Of a DNA stretch of 64,000 bases, positions 43,556-52,418 are shown piece by piece. The position numbers were made by a program, and so were the translations under genes. Location: NCBI RefSeq assembly GCF_031127835.1, contig NZ_JARXHX010000020.1, positions 1-64,000 on the forward strand, in the 5' to 3' direction. Positions within the stretch are counted from its first letter, which is position 1. Each line of letters opens with the position of its first letter. The stretch is from Pelagicoccus sp. SDUM812002. GTDB lineage: Bacteria > Verrucomicrobiota > Verrucomicrobiia > Opitutales > Opitutaceae. The notes under the pieces are model-generated. The model ran no database searches and was not told the DNA's origin. It saw only the letters and a program-made list of their open reading frames with translations.

Positions 43556-44863
43556 TCAATCCAGGCCCAACTCATTAGCGACCTGGGATAGAGTATCAAG
43601 ATACGAAATGCGCGAGTCTTGGGTTCTAATCAATGTGTTGTCGTAGTCGCTCTGGGCTTTCTCCTCTGCGGATACGGGCGAACGTTGCTCCTCCACATCG
43701 AGCTTCACCTGGTCCAGTTCCTGCCTCGCGCTCTTCAGAACGCGCTCCTCGATCGCCAACGCTCGACCCTCGATGCTAAGGCGACGCAACAAGCGATCGA
43801 AACTGAGAAGCAAGCGTTCCTCGCCCAACCGCTTAGCTCTCTCTGCTCGACTCAACCGGCTTAAAGCTTCCATCGTCTTACCTTTCTTGCGGAAGCCATC
43901 GAAAACGGTCCAACCCACGCTCAAGCCGAAATAGGAATACTCCTGCTCTCGCCGTGTCCCATCGACATCAAGAGCATTAGAACTCAAGCCCAATTGCGCG
44001 TCGACCTTCGGCAGTAAGGCTTTCCTAGCGATGTCGAGATGACGCTTGTTCACTTCGATATCGATCTCACTTTGCTGGATCCTCTCGTCCTCTTCGATCG
44101 CTTGGTCGTAGTAAGCCACGAGCGATTCAATCTCCTGCTGATCCAAAATATCTACCTCCGGAACGACTCCAACTGCCAGTCCCGAGAGTTGCTTGGGAGA
44201 CATACCCACGTAATTGGCGAGCTCTCCGAGGCGAAGTTCATAATCCGATTCAGCTCGTAGCGACAGAAGTTCCTTTCGTTCTACATCCAAATCGAAACGA
44301 GTAATTGACCCCGAACTCGCTGCACCTGCCTCAATTTGAGATTGCTGGAAATTCCGTTGGGATACTGCCTGTTTAAGGTCTAGCTGAGCTCGGATCGAAC
44401 GTTGCTTGGCTACTATGAGTCCCATGAAATCGTGCCTCACCTGAGCAAGAACACTAGCAGCCACAATCTGCGTGTTCAGCTTCTCCATCTCGAACTGCAA
44501 CTCTCCGAGCTCTTTCTCGGAACGCCTGGTTCCCCAATGGTAGAGAGGCTGGCTCAAGGTAACGTTGTAGACAACCCGATCCTCGTATCCCGTCCCGTCA
44601 ATATCGTCGATAGCCTTTTCTTGCCGAAATGCGAAATTGGAGCGAAAGGACGGCATCACTGCCGCACGAGCCGCAATCCTGCGACCTTCTGATTCGGCTT
44701 CGGAATACTCGCGCAGAAGCATTAGCTCCGCCCCTTCCATCGCCCCAGAGATGATGTCTTTCATTTGAGGAATCAAATCTTCAGGGAGACGTCCCCGAAA
44801 AGGATCTGCAGCGAAGGAACTCGTGCTCATGAGGCACGCGACAAGCAACAAAAACGGACGCAT
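43556..44863 (-). CDS. TolC-family outer-membrane efflux protein
   Basis: ATG 44863 gives 435 residues beginning with a signal peptide (MRPFLLLVACLMSTSSFAA); the frame stays open further upstream to 45064 but that part is not signal-like. Two outer-membrane efflux repeats show long coiled helices and typical strands (YNVTLSQPLYHWGT; YFGLSVGWTVFDGF). Homologues form trimeric exit ducts for drugs, proteins or polysaccharide. It is cotranscribed with the adaptor at 42401-43516. Confidence 0.9.
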   Translation of the reverse strand: MRPFLLLVACLMSTSSFAADPFRGRLPEDLIPQMKDIISGAMEGAELMLLREYSEAESEGRRIAARAAVMPSFRSNFAFRQEKAIDDIDGTGYEDRVVYNVTLSQPLYHWGTRRSEKELGELQFEMEKLNTQIVAASVLAQVRHDFMGLIVAKQRSIRAQLDLKQAVSQRNFQQSQIEAGAASSGSITRFDLDVERKELLSLRAESDYELRLGELANYVGMSPKQLSGLAVGVVPEVDILDQQEIESLVAYYDQAIEEDERIQQSEIDIEVNKRHLDIARKALLPKVDAQLGLSSNALDVDGTRREQEYSYFGLSVGWTVFDGFRKKGKTMEALSRLSRAERAKRLGEERLLLSFDRLLRRLSIEGRALAIEERVLKSARQELDQVKLDVEEQRSPVSAEEKAQSDYDNTLIRTQDSRISYLDTLSQVANELGLD

Positions 44864-45078
44864 AGGAGAAAACAGGATCGGAAATTGTGGGGCCACAGCC
44901 AGACCACGGAAGGCAGGATGATCAAGTCTGGGATGCTCGGTTCTGAGAGAAGGGCGAAACGCGATCAACACAATTTGTGGACTCCTCCTCCGAGACGGCC
45001 CTCTACAGCGGATTTCCTCCAAATTAGGGTTGATTTCGCTCCAATTGTGCGTCTTCTTCTCCAACTTTTCCGGTGTAT

Positions 45079-45163
45079 GCCCAGGTGGCGGAATTGGTAG
45101 ACGCGCTAGATTTAGGCTCTAGTATCGTGAGATGTGCAGGTTCGACCCCTGTCCTGGGTACCA
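45079..45163 (+). tRNA. tRNA-Leu (anticodon UAG)
   Basis: An 85-base cloverleaf is seen. The acceptor GCCCAGG pairs with CCTGGGT, the D-arm carries GGTAGACGCG, the anticodon stem CTAGA/TCTAG holds the loop TTTAGGC with anticodon TAG, and a long variable arm follows. The T-arm has GGTTCGACCC, and CCA is encoded at 45161-45163. It reads CUA (and by wobble other CUN) leucine codons. A strong terminator follows at once. Confidence 0.97.
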
Positions 45164-45175
45164 TCGAAATAAAAG

Positions 45176-45203
45176 AAGCCCGCTCAGAGCAGCGGGCTTT
45201 TTT
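45176..45203 (+). terminator. Intrinsic terminator of tRNA-Leu
   Basis: Stem AAGCCCGCT (45176-45184) / AGCGGGCTT (45191-45199) is followed by a T-run, directly after the tRNA. Confidence 0.93.
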
Positions 45204-45277
45204 GCGGGTCGTTACTCGAACGCAGCATATCGCTACGACGCGAGGTTACTTTTCCTGCGCGGCCGTTCGGGGGATCA

Positions 45278-46648
45278 CTAGTCGACCAAAGTGAGCGAAT
45301 AGCTACGCGGTGGCACTTCGTTCGCAGCGTAGATCTTGTCTTCGAATTCCATGGCTAAAGCTTCAAGTTCCTTGAGCGTCGAATAAAACGAATCCATTTC
45401 CGCATCGTAGCTTGCCTTGCGGGGAGTATAGTCTGGATGGGCCTGGCTTTCCTCTAGCCAACTTTCCTCCGACCGCAGCTTAACCTTACGACTGAGCCAA
45501 AGATCACGCATCGGTTTTATCGCCTGCTCGTTGCGATCCTTATTTAGGGTCGCGACCGCCATAGCCTGTTTGTACTGAGGAGCGTGAGCCAAAGCATGTA
45601 GCTCGATCCCCATCGCCAACTGGACGTCGGAATAACGGCCGATCGGAACAAGATCTATGTTCAGCTCGTATTCGCCTTCCTTTAGGCCACTTACCTGCAG
45701 GCTTTCCCGGCTGAAACGTTCAGCAGCGTTCACTAACTCGAATCCCTCGTGAGCAGAGTAAGGCAATACCCATGGCAAGGCTGTCGCTGTAAAGTCGAAA
45801 CTAACGTGTCCCTTTTTGGAAACGAGGTTTTCGATTAAGCCGTTCGCATCCGATTTTTCGATACGTCCCTTTCTGTTCAGAGAAATCATTATTTCTGATA
45901 CCGGCTCGATCTTAAAGGCATCCTGTAACATAGCTGTCGCCATCACGACATGCCCCTTTGCTTCCGGATGCACCGCGTCTTTAGCAAGCGTGAAGGACGG
46001 ATCCTTCCGTCGTTGGGCAAAGGTCAAGCGACGCATCGGGGTCGCCATGTCCACGAAATTGAAGCCGCCTAGCTGGGCCCGCTCGGCTACCCATTCAGAG
46101 TAGAAAGCCAACACAGGGGGATAATAATCCCGCATCTCATCACGCGTATTTACCCAATGCGCGGCATTTTCGTACAGGCGAACAGAGCGCGTATCAAAAT
46201 AGGTCGGACCCATGGGGATCACTTCTGATATATTTCCCAACTGATCTAACAGTTGCCCCATCCCAATTTCGTACCGCGAAAAGATTTCGTGGTCGAAGTA
46301 TCGGTAACGTCCATCGTTCATGCCCAAGAGCACGGATACATAGTCCGCCTCGAAAACTGCCACTTCTTCTTCAAATCGCAGCAAAGCGTCACCCACCTGA
46401 TCTCCACTCACGCCCGCATTGCGAAAGTGGATACGCTTATGAGGATAGCGTGTGTAGAAATAGGTCTCAACATACTGCGAATAGAGACATTGATGAGTGA
46501 TGCTATCTCCAAGAAAGATGAAAGTATCCCCATCCTCCAACTCCACTAATTCAGCGAATGGGCTCGGTGACTTCTCCGAGGCGGCGTAAGCGGGCATAAG
46601 CCCCGAGAGGCCAAAGCACAGGAAAAACAAGGGGAAAGCTCTCAACAT
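45278..46648 (-). CDS. Exported SGNH/GDSL hydrolase
   Basis: From ATG 46648 the product has 456 residues and a signal peptide (MLRAFPLFFLC ... AYAAS). The four SGNH blocks are visible: FLGDSITHQ, NAGVSGDQ, LLGMNDG and DAVHPEAKGH. These enzymes usually remove acetyl or other acyl groups from glycans or act as lipases. A second beta-rich domain (about 260-460) carries no recognised motif. The upstream TTG at 46678 is rejected because the ATG starts a clean signal peptide. The substrate could be an acetylated polysaccharide (inference). It follows the hybrid kinase gene on the same strand, 83 bases downstream. Confidence 0.87.
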   Translation of the reverse strand: MLRAFPLFFLCFGLSGLMPAYAASEKSPSPFAELVELEDGDTFIFLGDSITHQCLYSQYVETYFYTRYPHKRIHFRNAGVSGDQVGDALLRFEEEVAVFEADYVSVLLGMNDGRYRYFDHEIFSRYEIGMGQLLDQLGNISEVIPMGPTYFDTRSVRLYENAAHWVNTRDEMRDYYPPVLAFYSEWVAERAQLGGFNFVDMATPMRRLTFAQRRKDPSFTLAKDAVHPEAKGHVVMATAMLQDAFKIEPVSEIMISLNRKGRIEKSDANGLIENLVSKKGHVSFDFTATALPWVLPYSAHEGFELVNAAERFSRESLQVSGLKEGEYELNIDLVPIGRYSDVQLAMGIELHALAHAPQYKQAMAVATLNKDRNEQAIKPMRDLWLSRKVKLRSEESWLEESQAHPDYTPRKASYDAEMDSFYSTLKELEALAMEFEDKIYAANEVPPRSYSLTLVD

Positions 46649-46731
46649 ATGAGTCCGAACTATTGGAAATCCTCGCAAAACAACAAGACTGCAAAGCGGT
46701 CAAATTTCGCTTCCGAGCCGACGAACGCGGG

Positions 46732-48819
46732 CTACTTTCTGGAGGGCACAATCCACTGTTCGAGGATAGCGACGAGGTTATCCTTCGAAATCGGCTTCGT
46801 GATATGGCCGTCCATTCCCGCTTCTATGCACTTTAAGCGATCAGACTCCATCACGTTGGCTGTGACTGCGACAATTGGCACATTCGGACGAAGCGTTCCC
46901 GTGCTCTTTTCACGTATAAGCCGCGTCGCCTCCATCCCATCTAGGATGGGCATTTGCATGTCCATCAATACAAGGTCGTAGTTCGTCTTCTTGAGCATCT
47001 CAACAGCCTCTTCGCCGTTGTTCGCAATATCGCAAGAGATCCCGAACTTCTTCAATATTCCTCTAACGACGATCTGATTCGTAAGCGTATCCTCCGCCAC
47101 CAAAACCTTCGCACCAAAAGAAGAAAAGCCGTACGCAACGTTGTTCAATTCGCTCGGCAGCCGCTCTGCAGCAGGGCTGCCAGCCTGCGACGGAAGCCTC
47201 TCGGGAGGGCCCGGAGTTATCTCTTTCGAGACACTTTCCGGTTGCTGGACTTGTAAGCCAAAACAAGCGGTAAACCAGAATTCCGATCCTGGTCCTCCGA
47301 TCTTGGATACAGTAGAAGAAGCGATAGGACTGACCACCCCAGTCTCTCCACCCAACAGCTCCGCCAGTTGCTGCGAAATGGCTAAGCCCAAGCCGGTACC
47401 GCCATACTTTCGCGAATGAGAGGCGTCGAGCTGCGAGAATTTACTAAAGAGTTTATCTCTCCGATCTGCAGGAATGCCGATGCCAGTGTCTTTAACCGAA
47501 AAGCGTAGCTTGACCAGCAACCCAGAGGGTTCTCCGAGGGAAACTGAAGTGAACACTTCTCCCTCATCCGTGAACTTGATAGCGTTGCCAACCAAGTTCA
47601 CCAACAATTGCCGTAAACGACCGGGATCGCCATGCAATAGGACTGGCACATCCACGTCCGTTCGGTAAACGGTCCCCAGTCCTTTTTCGGAAGCTCTCAA
47701 GGCGAAGGATCCTGCAACCTCGTCCAAGATTGTTCGCAAATCGAAATCGATCTTCTCGATTTCCAACTTTCCGGCTTCGATTTTCGAGAGATCTAGAATG
47801 TCATTGAGAATTGTGAGGAGCGACTCGCTGCTGCTTTTTATGCTTCTGACATGTCGAAGCTGCTCTTCTTCAAGCTTTGTATCCAAGAGCAACTCCGCTA
47901 AACCGATAACCCCACTCATGGGCGTCCTAATCTCGTGGCTCATGTTGGCCAAAAATTCCGACTTTGAATCGTTCGCCACTTCTGCTGCATCCCGAGCCGC
48001 CACTAAGCTTGCTTGCGCCCCTCGCAAAGAGGTAGCCGTTCCATTGAAAAACTCGGCAAGCTCCGAAAGTTCGTTTTTCCCCGTGACTTCGATTTGTGAG
48101 TCTAAGTCACCCTTTTTAATCGAGCGCATCCCGTCTTCTAGTGCCCCAATCTGATGGGCGATACTTCGAATTACACGAGCCACAAGCAAGAAGCCAATTA
48201 AAGACCCCACGACCCCTAAGTAGAGTGCAGTCTGGCTCATTTCAGCCAAGTCTTCCGAGACGGTTTGCCGGTAGGACTCGCTCTGCTTTTCAAAGTCGTA
48301 AAGCAACCCCGTCACGCTGAGTTCGATGAGGGAGCTCACTTCCTCCAACTCTCGATTTAGAACGGAGATGCGCGACTCAACTTCCTGCTTTGCGCCCTCT
48401 TCCTCTAAAAGAGGCACGGTATCCAATATTTCCACTGCTAGGTCCAATTGTTGCACCATCAAGGTTTCGAGTCTCAGCTCGCGACTCGTTACGCTCTCGG
48501 AACGTGCGATAGAGAATTCCGCCTCACTCAGCGACGAATTGATAAAAGGGATCTCCACCTCGACGAGCCCTTTCAGGCGCGAGCTTTCACTGAAGCTGAA
48601 ACGAACGTAGTTGTTGATCCGCTTGGCCAGCAAAAGCCGCAGCTCACTGTTCGCCTGTTTCATTTGCCGCAACAAGTCGACAACCGGCTTGATTTCATTC
48701 TCGTAAGTGGCGAAATTCTCCTTCGCTTCGGACGCAACGGCTCGGTTGTACCAAACGATGGATACAACAATGCAAAGCATTAGGCTGTAGACGAGATAAA
48801 GCTTGGAGCGAATTTTCAT
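46732..48819 (-). CDS. Hybrid sensor histidine kinase with C-terminal receiver
   Basis: The protein has 695 residues from ATG 48819; a TTG two codons earlier is less likely. It has an N-terminal helix, a periplasmic helical domain of about 175 residues, a second helix, HAMP, HisKA (NMSHEIRTPMSGVIG), HATPase (LVNLVGNAIKF, DTGIGIPADR, YGGTGLGLAIS) and a receiver (VLMDMQMPILDG; ITKPIS). There is no output DNA-binding domain, so phosphate probably passes to an Hpt protein encoded elsewhere. A LivK-like lipoprotein is encoded directly upstream in the same operon and may be its ligand sensor (inference). Confidence 0.93.
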   Translation of the reverse strand: MKIRSKLYLVYSLMLCIVVSIVWYNRAVASEAKENFATYENEIKPVVDLLRQMKQANSELRLLLAKRINNYVRFSFSESSRLKGLVEVEIPFINSSLSEAEFSIARSESVTSRELRLETLMVQQLDLAVEILDTVPLLEEEGAKQEVESRISVLNRELEEVSSLIELSVTGLLYDFEKQSESYRQTVSEDLAEMSQTALYLGVVGSLIGFLLVARVIRSIAHQIGALEDGMRSIKKGDLDSQIEVTGKNELSELAEFFNGTATSLRGAQASLVAARDAAEVANDSKSEFLANMSHEIRTPMSGVIGLAELLLDTKLEEEQLRHVRSIKSSSESLLTILNDILDLSKIEAGKLEIEKIDFDLRTILDEVAGSFALRASEKGLGTVYRTDVDVPVLLHGDPGRLRQLLVNLVGNAIKFTDEGEVFTSVSLGEPSGLLVKLRFSVKDTGIGIPADRRDKLFSKFSQLDASHSRKYGGTGLGLAISQQLAELLGGETGVVSPIASSTVSKIGGPGSEFWFTACFGLQVQQPESVSKEITPGPPERLPSQAGSPAAERLPSELNNVAYGFSSFGAKVLVAEDTLTNQIVVRGILKKFGISCDIANNGEEAVEMLKKTNYDLVLMDMQMPILDGMEATRLIREKSTGTLRPNVPIVAVTANVMESDRLKCIEAGMDGHITKPISKDNLVAILEQWIVPSRK

Positions 48820-48825
48820 AGGCAA

Positions 48826-49978
48826 CTACCGCTTTACCTTCTGGATAACCCCCGCTCCCTTGACCGTGTAAAGAGAGAAATAGATGCCTCGCGATGTGCC
48901 ATCTTTCATCACAGCGATATTTCCGCAAACTCCTTTGAAAATAGTTAATTTCGTGAAGCGAACGTTTCAACCAAGATACCAAAGTCTCACCCTTTCTTTG
49001 TTCTCCATTTTGTAAGATGCTGAGAATCATGCTTGTCGCATCGTAGGCTTGCATAGGCGGCCAAACCGAAAATGGCTCCTCACCATAGTTCAATCGATAG
49101 CGATCGAGGAATTGCCGAGCGAGTATGTAGTTTCCATCGTTTGGGGTAAAAAAAGAAAATTCGGTTCCTTTAAGAGCTCCTTCCGAATTTTCGTAGTATC
49201 CTTCTCCCAACGTCGTCGTGGAAGCAAAGAACGGAACTTCCATTCCGAGCTCTCGCGCTTGCTTCATGGCATAGCCGAGGTTCTTGTATCCAAAAAACGC
49301 TAGCGCATCGCAGCCATCCTCTTTGAACTCCTCCAGCGACTCCATGAAATCCACCTTCGAAATATCAACCGGGAGTATCTCGACCTCAACCCCTCGTCGC
49401 TGCAGCAACTCGGAGAAGGCATCTGAAGAGATCGTCATAAACGAATTCGTAACGTAAAACCCACGCACACGTTTCTTTCCCAATTCGACCACTCGAGAAG
49501 CTACAACTTGAGCAGTCTCCTCCGTCTTCTTGCCGATCACAAAGGTGTTCTCGTTCATCGTCGAAAGCAGCTGGTCATTGTTCAACGAGTTGACAAGCAA
49601 GACGCCATCCGCTTTCACCTTTTCTTGCAGAGCGATCGTGCCATCAGTATGACTGATGAGCAGAATATCGATACCATGTTCCCGTCTCAGCTTGTCGTAT
49701 AGCGTCACTGCATTCGCTCCATCCCAACCGTCATCCTCGAAAGCGAATGTCACAATCGGATCGTCATCGGCGCGGGTTTCGTTGTATTCTTGGATCGCCA
49801 AAGCAATAGCCTTGGACGGGGCCAATCCTAAATCAACAGCGTTGCCAGACAAGGGTCCAATGAAACCGATGTTGATCTCTTCTCTAGGCTCAGGAGAGCA
49901 GGAAGAAAGCAGCACGGTTAAGGTTGCGAGTAAGGCAAAGGGGTAGAAGACACATCGCATTTTCGTTAAGAGCATCAT
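48826..49978 (-). pseudogene. LivK-like periplasmic-binding lipoprotein, frameshifted near the 3' end
   Basis: The first 350 residues form a type I periplasmic-binding protein: lipobox LLSSC after a signal peptide, then NIGFIGPLSGNAVDLG, LLISHTDGTIALQEKV and FFASTTTLGEGYY. The normal C-terminal sequence (VCGNIAVMKDG ... VIQKVKR) is found in a different frame from about 48946 to a stop at 48826. One base too many in the A-run at about 48944-48946 explains this; otherwise the product would run to 48695 with a nonsense tail. Corrected, the gene ends seven bases before the kinase start. It could bind an amino acid or similar ligand and signal to that kinase rather than to an ABC transporter. Confidence 0.8.
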
Positions 49979-50331
49979 AACTAGATTTGCCTCTGCAAAC
50001 AAACGGAACCTACCATCGGATACCGGTAATGCATATCCAACGCAAGGTTATCCTTAGACGAGTATTTGTATTCAGTGATCCGATACTCTTTATTAGAATT
50101 CAAGCCACTCAAAAGCCCCCGCTCAGGATGCTTTTCGCATACGATCGGAGAATATGCAAAGGGAGCATGCAAGTTTTCGGTGAAGCAAAAACTCATCTAA
50201 CTGCTAGGGACCTGTGTGTTTGACTTGAGCTGTGCACAGAGAAACCTGCACAAAGACTTCCGCGAGTCTATCGCCTCAGGCAGATCGTCAGGCTTTTCAT
50301 TAAAATTTACCAGCCTGCCCTCAGGATTATC
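49979..50331. other. Intergenic region upstream of the LivK-like gene
   Basis: These 353 bases hold no recognisable gene. The promoter for the lipoprotein-kinase operon must lie here on the minus strand. The dut gene ends at the upper boundary. Confidence 0.4.
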
Positions 50332-50784
50332 CTATTTTCCCGTACTGCCGAAACCACCGCTGCCGCGCGTAGTTTCGCTTAACTCATCTGAAAGCGAGTA
50401 GGAGATAGGCGAGCAATCGGGGAAGATCAGCTGAAACAAGCGAGTCCCTGCTTCTACGACAAACGGCTCGTTTTTGATATTGTCCACCGCCGCCATGATC
50501 TGCCCGCGATAGCCACCGTCGATCAGACCGATGGAATTCGCCATGCGCAACGGCGTCTTGGAGATCGAAGAACGCGGAATAAGGAAGTACGCCTTCCCGT
50601 TAGCCGGTTGGCAGGAAATGCGGAATTCGATGAACTTCGTTTCACCTGGTTCTACCCGCAGGTCCTCGATCGTATACAAATCCAAGCCTGCATCCCCATC
50701 GTGGAAGTGGCCGTGGTTTTGGTAACGCTCTCTCGCTGCGTCGTTGAGTGGCTTGATTAGGAGGTTTGCAGAGGTCTGAGACAT
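50332..50784 (-). CDS. dut: Deoxyuridine triphosphatase
   Basis: This 150-residue trimeric dUTPase hydrolyses dUTP to dUMP, keeping uracil out of DNA. The five family motifs are seen: DAGLDLY, PRSSISKT, GLIDGGYRGQI, AGTRLFQLIF and RGSGGFGSTG. Length is normal. It has no close partner gene; the region before it on the minus strand is a 361-base gap. Confidence 0.97.
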   Translation of the reverse strand: MSQTSANLLIKPLNDAARERYQNHGHFHDGDAGLDLYTIEDLRVEPGETKFIEFRISCQPANGKAYFLIPRSSISKTPLRMANSIGLIDGGYRGQIMAAVDNIKNEPFVVEAGTRLFQLIFPDCSPISYSLSDELSETTRGSGGFGSTGK

Positions 50785-51145
50785 GCCCGCAATACGAGGG
50801 CAACAGACCGGGGTGGCAAGCTCGTAGCTAGCGTCCCTAAAATCAGGGATTTGTTAAAGCCCTCGGGGTGCAACCCCATCAGTTTCGTCTTCAAAATCGA
50901 AACAGTCGTTTCGCAAACTGTATCCACGAGCTCCCTATCTCAGCGTTATGGGAAAAGCCGAAGAATGGCGGTATCGATCTATATTGTTCGGTGATGCTGG
51001 TATGAAACCGAAATCACGCCTCCGGAGAAGGCCATAACATTTCTACTTTAAATTGCGCTCGGCAAAAACGTGATACAGCGTCAGAACACCAATCAATAGC
51101 TTAGCTAATCTAACGTAAACAAGCGTATCCCTCAATATCCCCCTT
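50785..51145. other. Intergenic region between dut and the TIM-barrel gene
   Basis: These 361 bases between divergent genes should hold both promoters. No gene is evident. A short CCCTAAAATCAGGG hairpin (about 50835-50848) is visible but has no U-tract. Confidence 0.4.
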
Positions 51146-52117
51146 ATGAAACGTAGAGACTTCCTCCGTAACGGACTGCTCGCAGGAGCAGCCATCGCTT
51201 CCGGCCCCATATTCTCACCTCGCCTTTACGCAAACCACCACCAGATGCCGAAGTTCAAACTTCGTTACGCCCCTCACCCCGGCATGTTCAAGGCTTCTGC
51301 GGGCGACGACATTATAGACCAAATCAAGTTCGCCGCCGACCAAGGCTTCACCGCTTGGGAAGACAATGGCATCAGCGGGAGGCCGGTTGAGCTACAAGCC
51401 AAGATTGGCCAAACCCTAGACTCCCTCGGCATGAAAATGGGCGTATTCGTCGCCTACGCCAGTTTCGACAAACCCACCTTTACCCGACCCGACTCCGACT
51501 CAACACAGGAAATCCTATCCAATATTCGTAACGCGGTCGAAGTCGCGAAGCGAGTTAACGCAACCCACTTCACCGTAGTTCCGGGATCCGTCGACCAGCA
51601 ACACACTGACCAAGATAAATGGAACAAATACGGAGGGCCGCGCTTGTCCGAGGGCTACCAAACTGCGAACGCGATTGATATGTTGCGCCGCTGCGCCGAG
51701 ATCCTAGAGCCACACGACCTAGCCATGGTACTGGAACCGCTAAACTGGCACGCCGACCATGGAGGCGTCTTCCTGGAGCGCTCCGATCAGGCCTACGCCA
51801 TCTGCCGCGCCGTCGACAGCCCTGCCTGCAAGATCCTCTTCGACATCTACCACCAACAAATCGCGGAAGGAAATCTGATCCCGAACATCAAATCCTGCTG
51901 GAGCGAGATCGGCTACTTCCAAGCAGGTGACAATCCGGGACGTAAAGAGCCCGGCACCGGAGAAATCAATTACCGCAACGTCTTCGAGTATATTCACGAT
52001 CGCAGCCAAACCGAAGGCAAGGATTTCGTCGTCGGCATGGAGCACGGTAACTCGATAAAGGGGGAGGAAGGCGAACAAGCCGTCATAAAGGCCTACCGCC
52101 AAGCCGACTCCTATTAG
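51146..52117 (+). CDS. Tat-exported TIM-barrel protein, hydroxypyruvate isomerase/xylose isomerase-like
   Basis: The 323-residue product begins with a twin-arginine signal (MKRRDFLRNG) and hydrophobic stretch. The rest is an AP-endonuclease-2-type TIM barrel with metal-ligand-like segments MVLEPLNWHADH, ILFDIYHQQI and DFVVGMEHGNS. Such barrels isomerise or epimerise sugars and keto acids; hydroxypyruvate isomerase is the nearest named relative. Export by Tat is usual for this group in Planctomycetes and Verrucomicrobia. It probably works in periplasmic sugar catabolism. It is convergent with the small membrane protein and transporter genes. Confidence 0.85.
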   Translation: MKRRDFLRNGLLAGAAIASGPIFSPRLYANHHQMPKFKLRYAPHPGMFKASAGDDIIDQIKFAADQGFTAWEDNGISGRPVELQAKIGQTLDSLGMKMGVFVAYASFDKPTFTRPDSDSTQEILSNIRNAVEVAKRVNATHFTVVPGSVDQQHTDQDKWNKYGGPRLSEGYQTANAIDMLRRCAEILEPHDLAMVLEPLNWHADHGGVFLERSDQAYAICRAVDSPACKILFDIYHQQIAEGNLIPNIKSCWSEIGYFQAGDNPGRKEPGTGEINYRNVFEYIHDRSQTEGKDFVVGMEHGNSIKGEEGEQAVIKAYRQADSY

Positions 52118-52203
52118 CGCCCTTGGGGCGACGGTCGAGTACCTCGCCCCCTACCACGGCCAAGACAGTTAAACTTGAGACCGCACAATACGGAACGTCT
52201 CGT

Positions 52204-52386
52204 CTACTCGCTATCCGCTGGCACCAAGCGACTCGCAAGGATCGAACCCACGAACCATGCGACCATGCCGATCGTCATGTAGAGCTTCACATCCTCAAGC
52301 TCCATCTTATCGATGAAGTAGAGTATAGAGGGAAGGATTGTGAGCAATAGACCGATACGTCCCAAGGTTTTGAATACTGTGTTCAT
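52204..52386 (-). CDS. Small two-helix membrane protein downstream of the NCS1-like transporter
   Basis: From ATG 52386 the product has 60 residues: two hydrophobic helices (FKTLGRIGLLLTILPSILYF and MTIGMVAWFVGSILA) separated by a short acidic loop. The frame is open further upstream but that part overlaps the transporter gene in another frame. It starts 33 bases after the transporter stop, so it is probably in the same operon and could be an accessory subunit. No family was recognised. Confidence 0.72.
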   Translation of the reverse strand: MNTVFKTLGRIGLLLTILPSILYFIDKMELEDVKLYMTIGMVAWFVGSILASRLVPADSE

Positions 52387-52418
52387 ATTGATATTCGTTT
52401 TCGTTTCAGTCGACGGGT

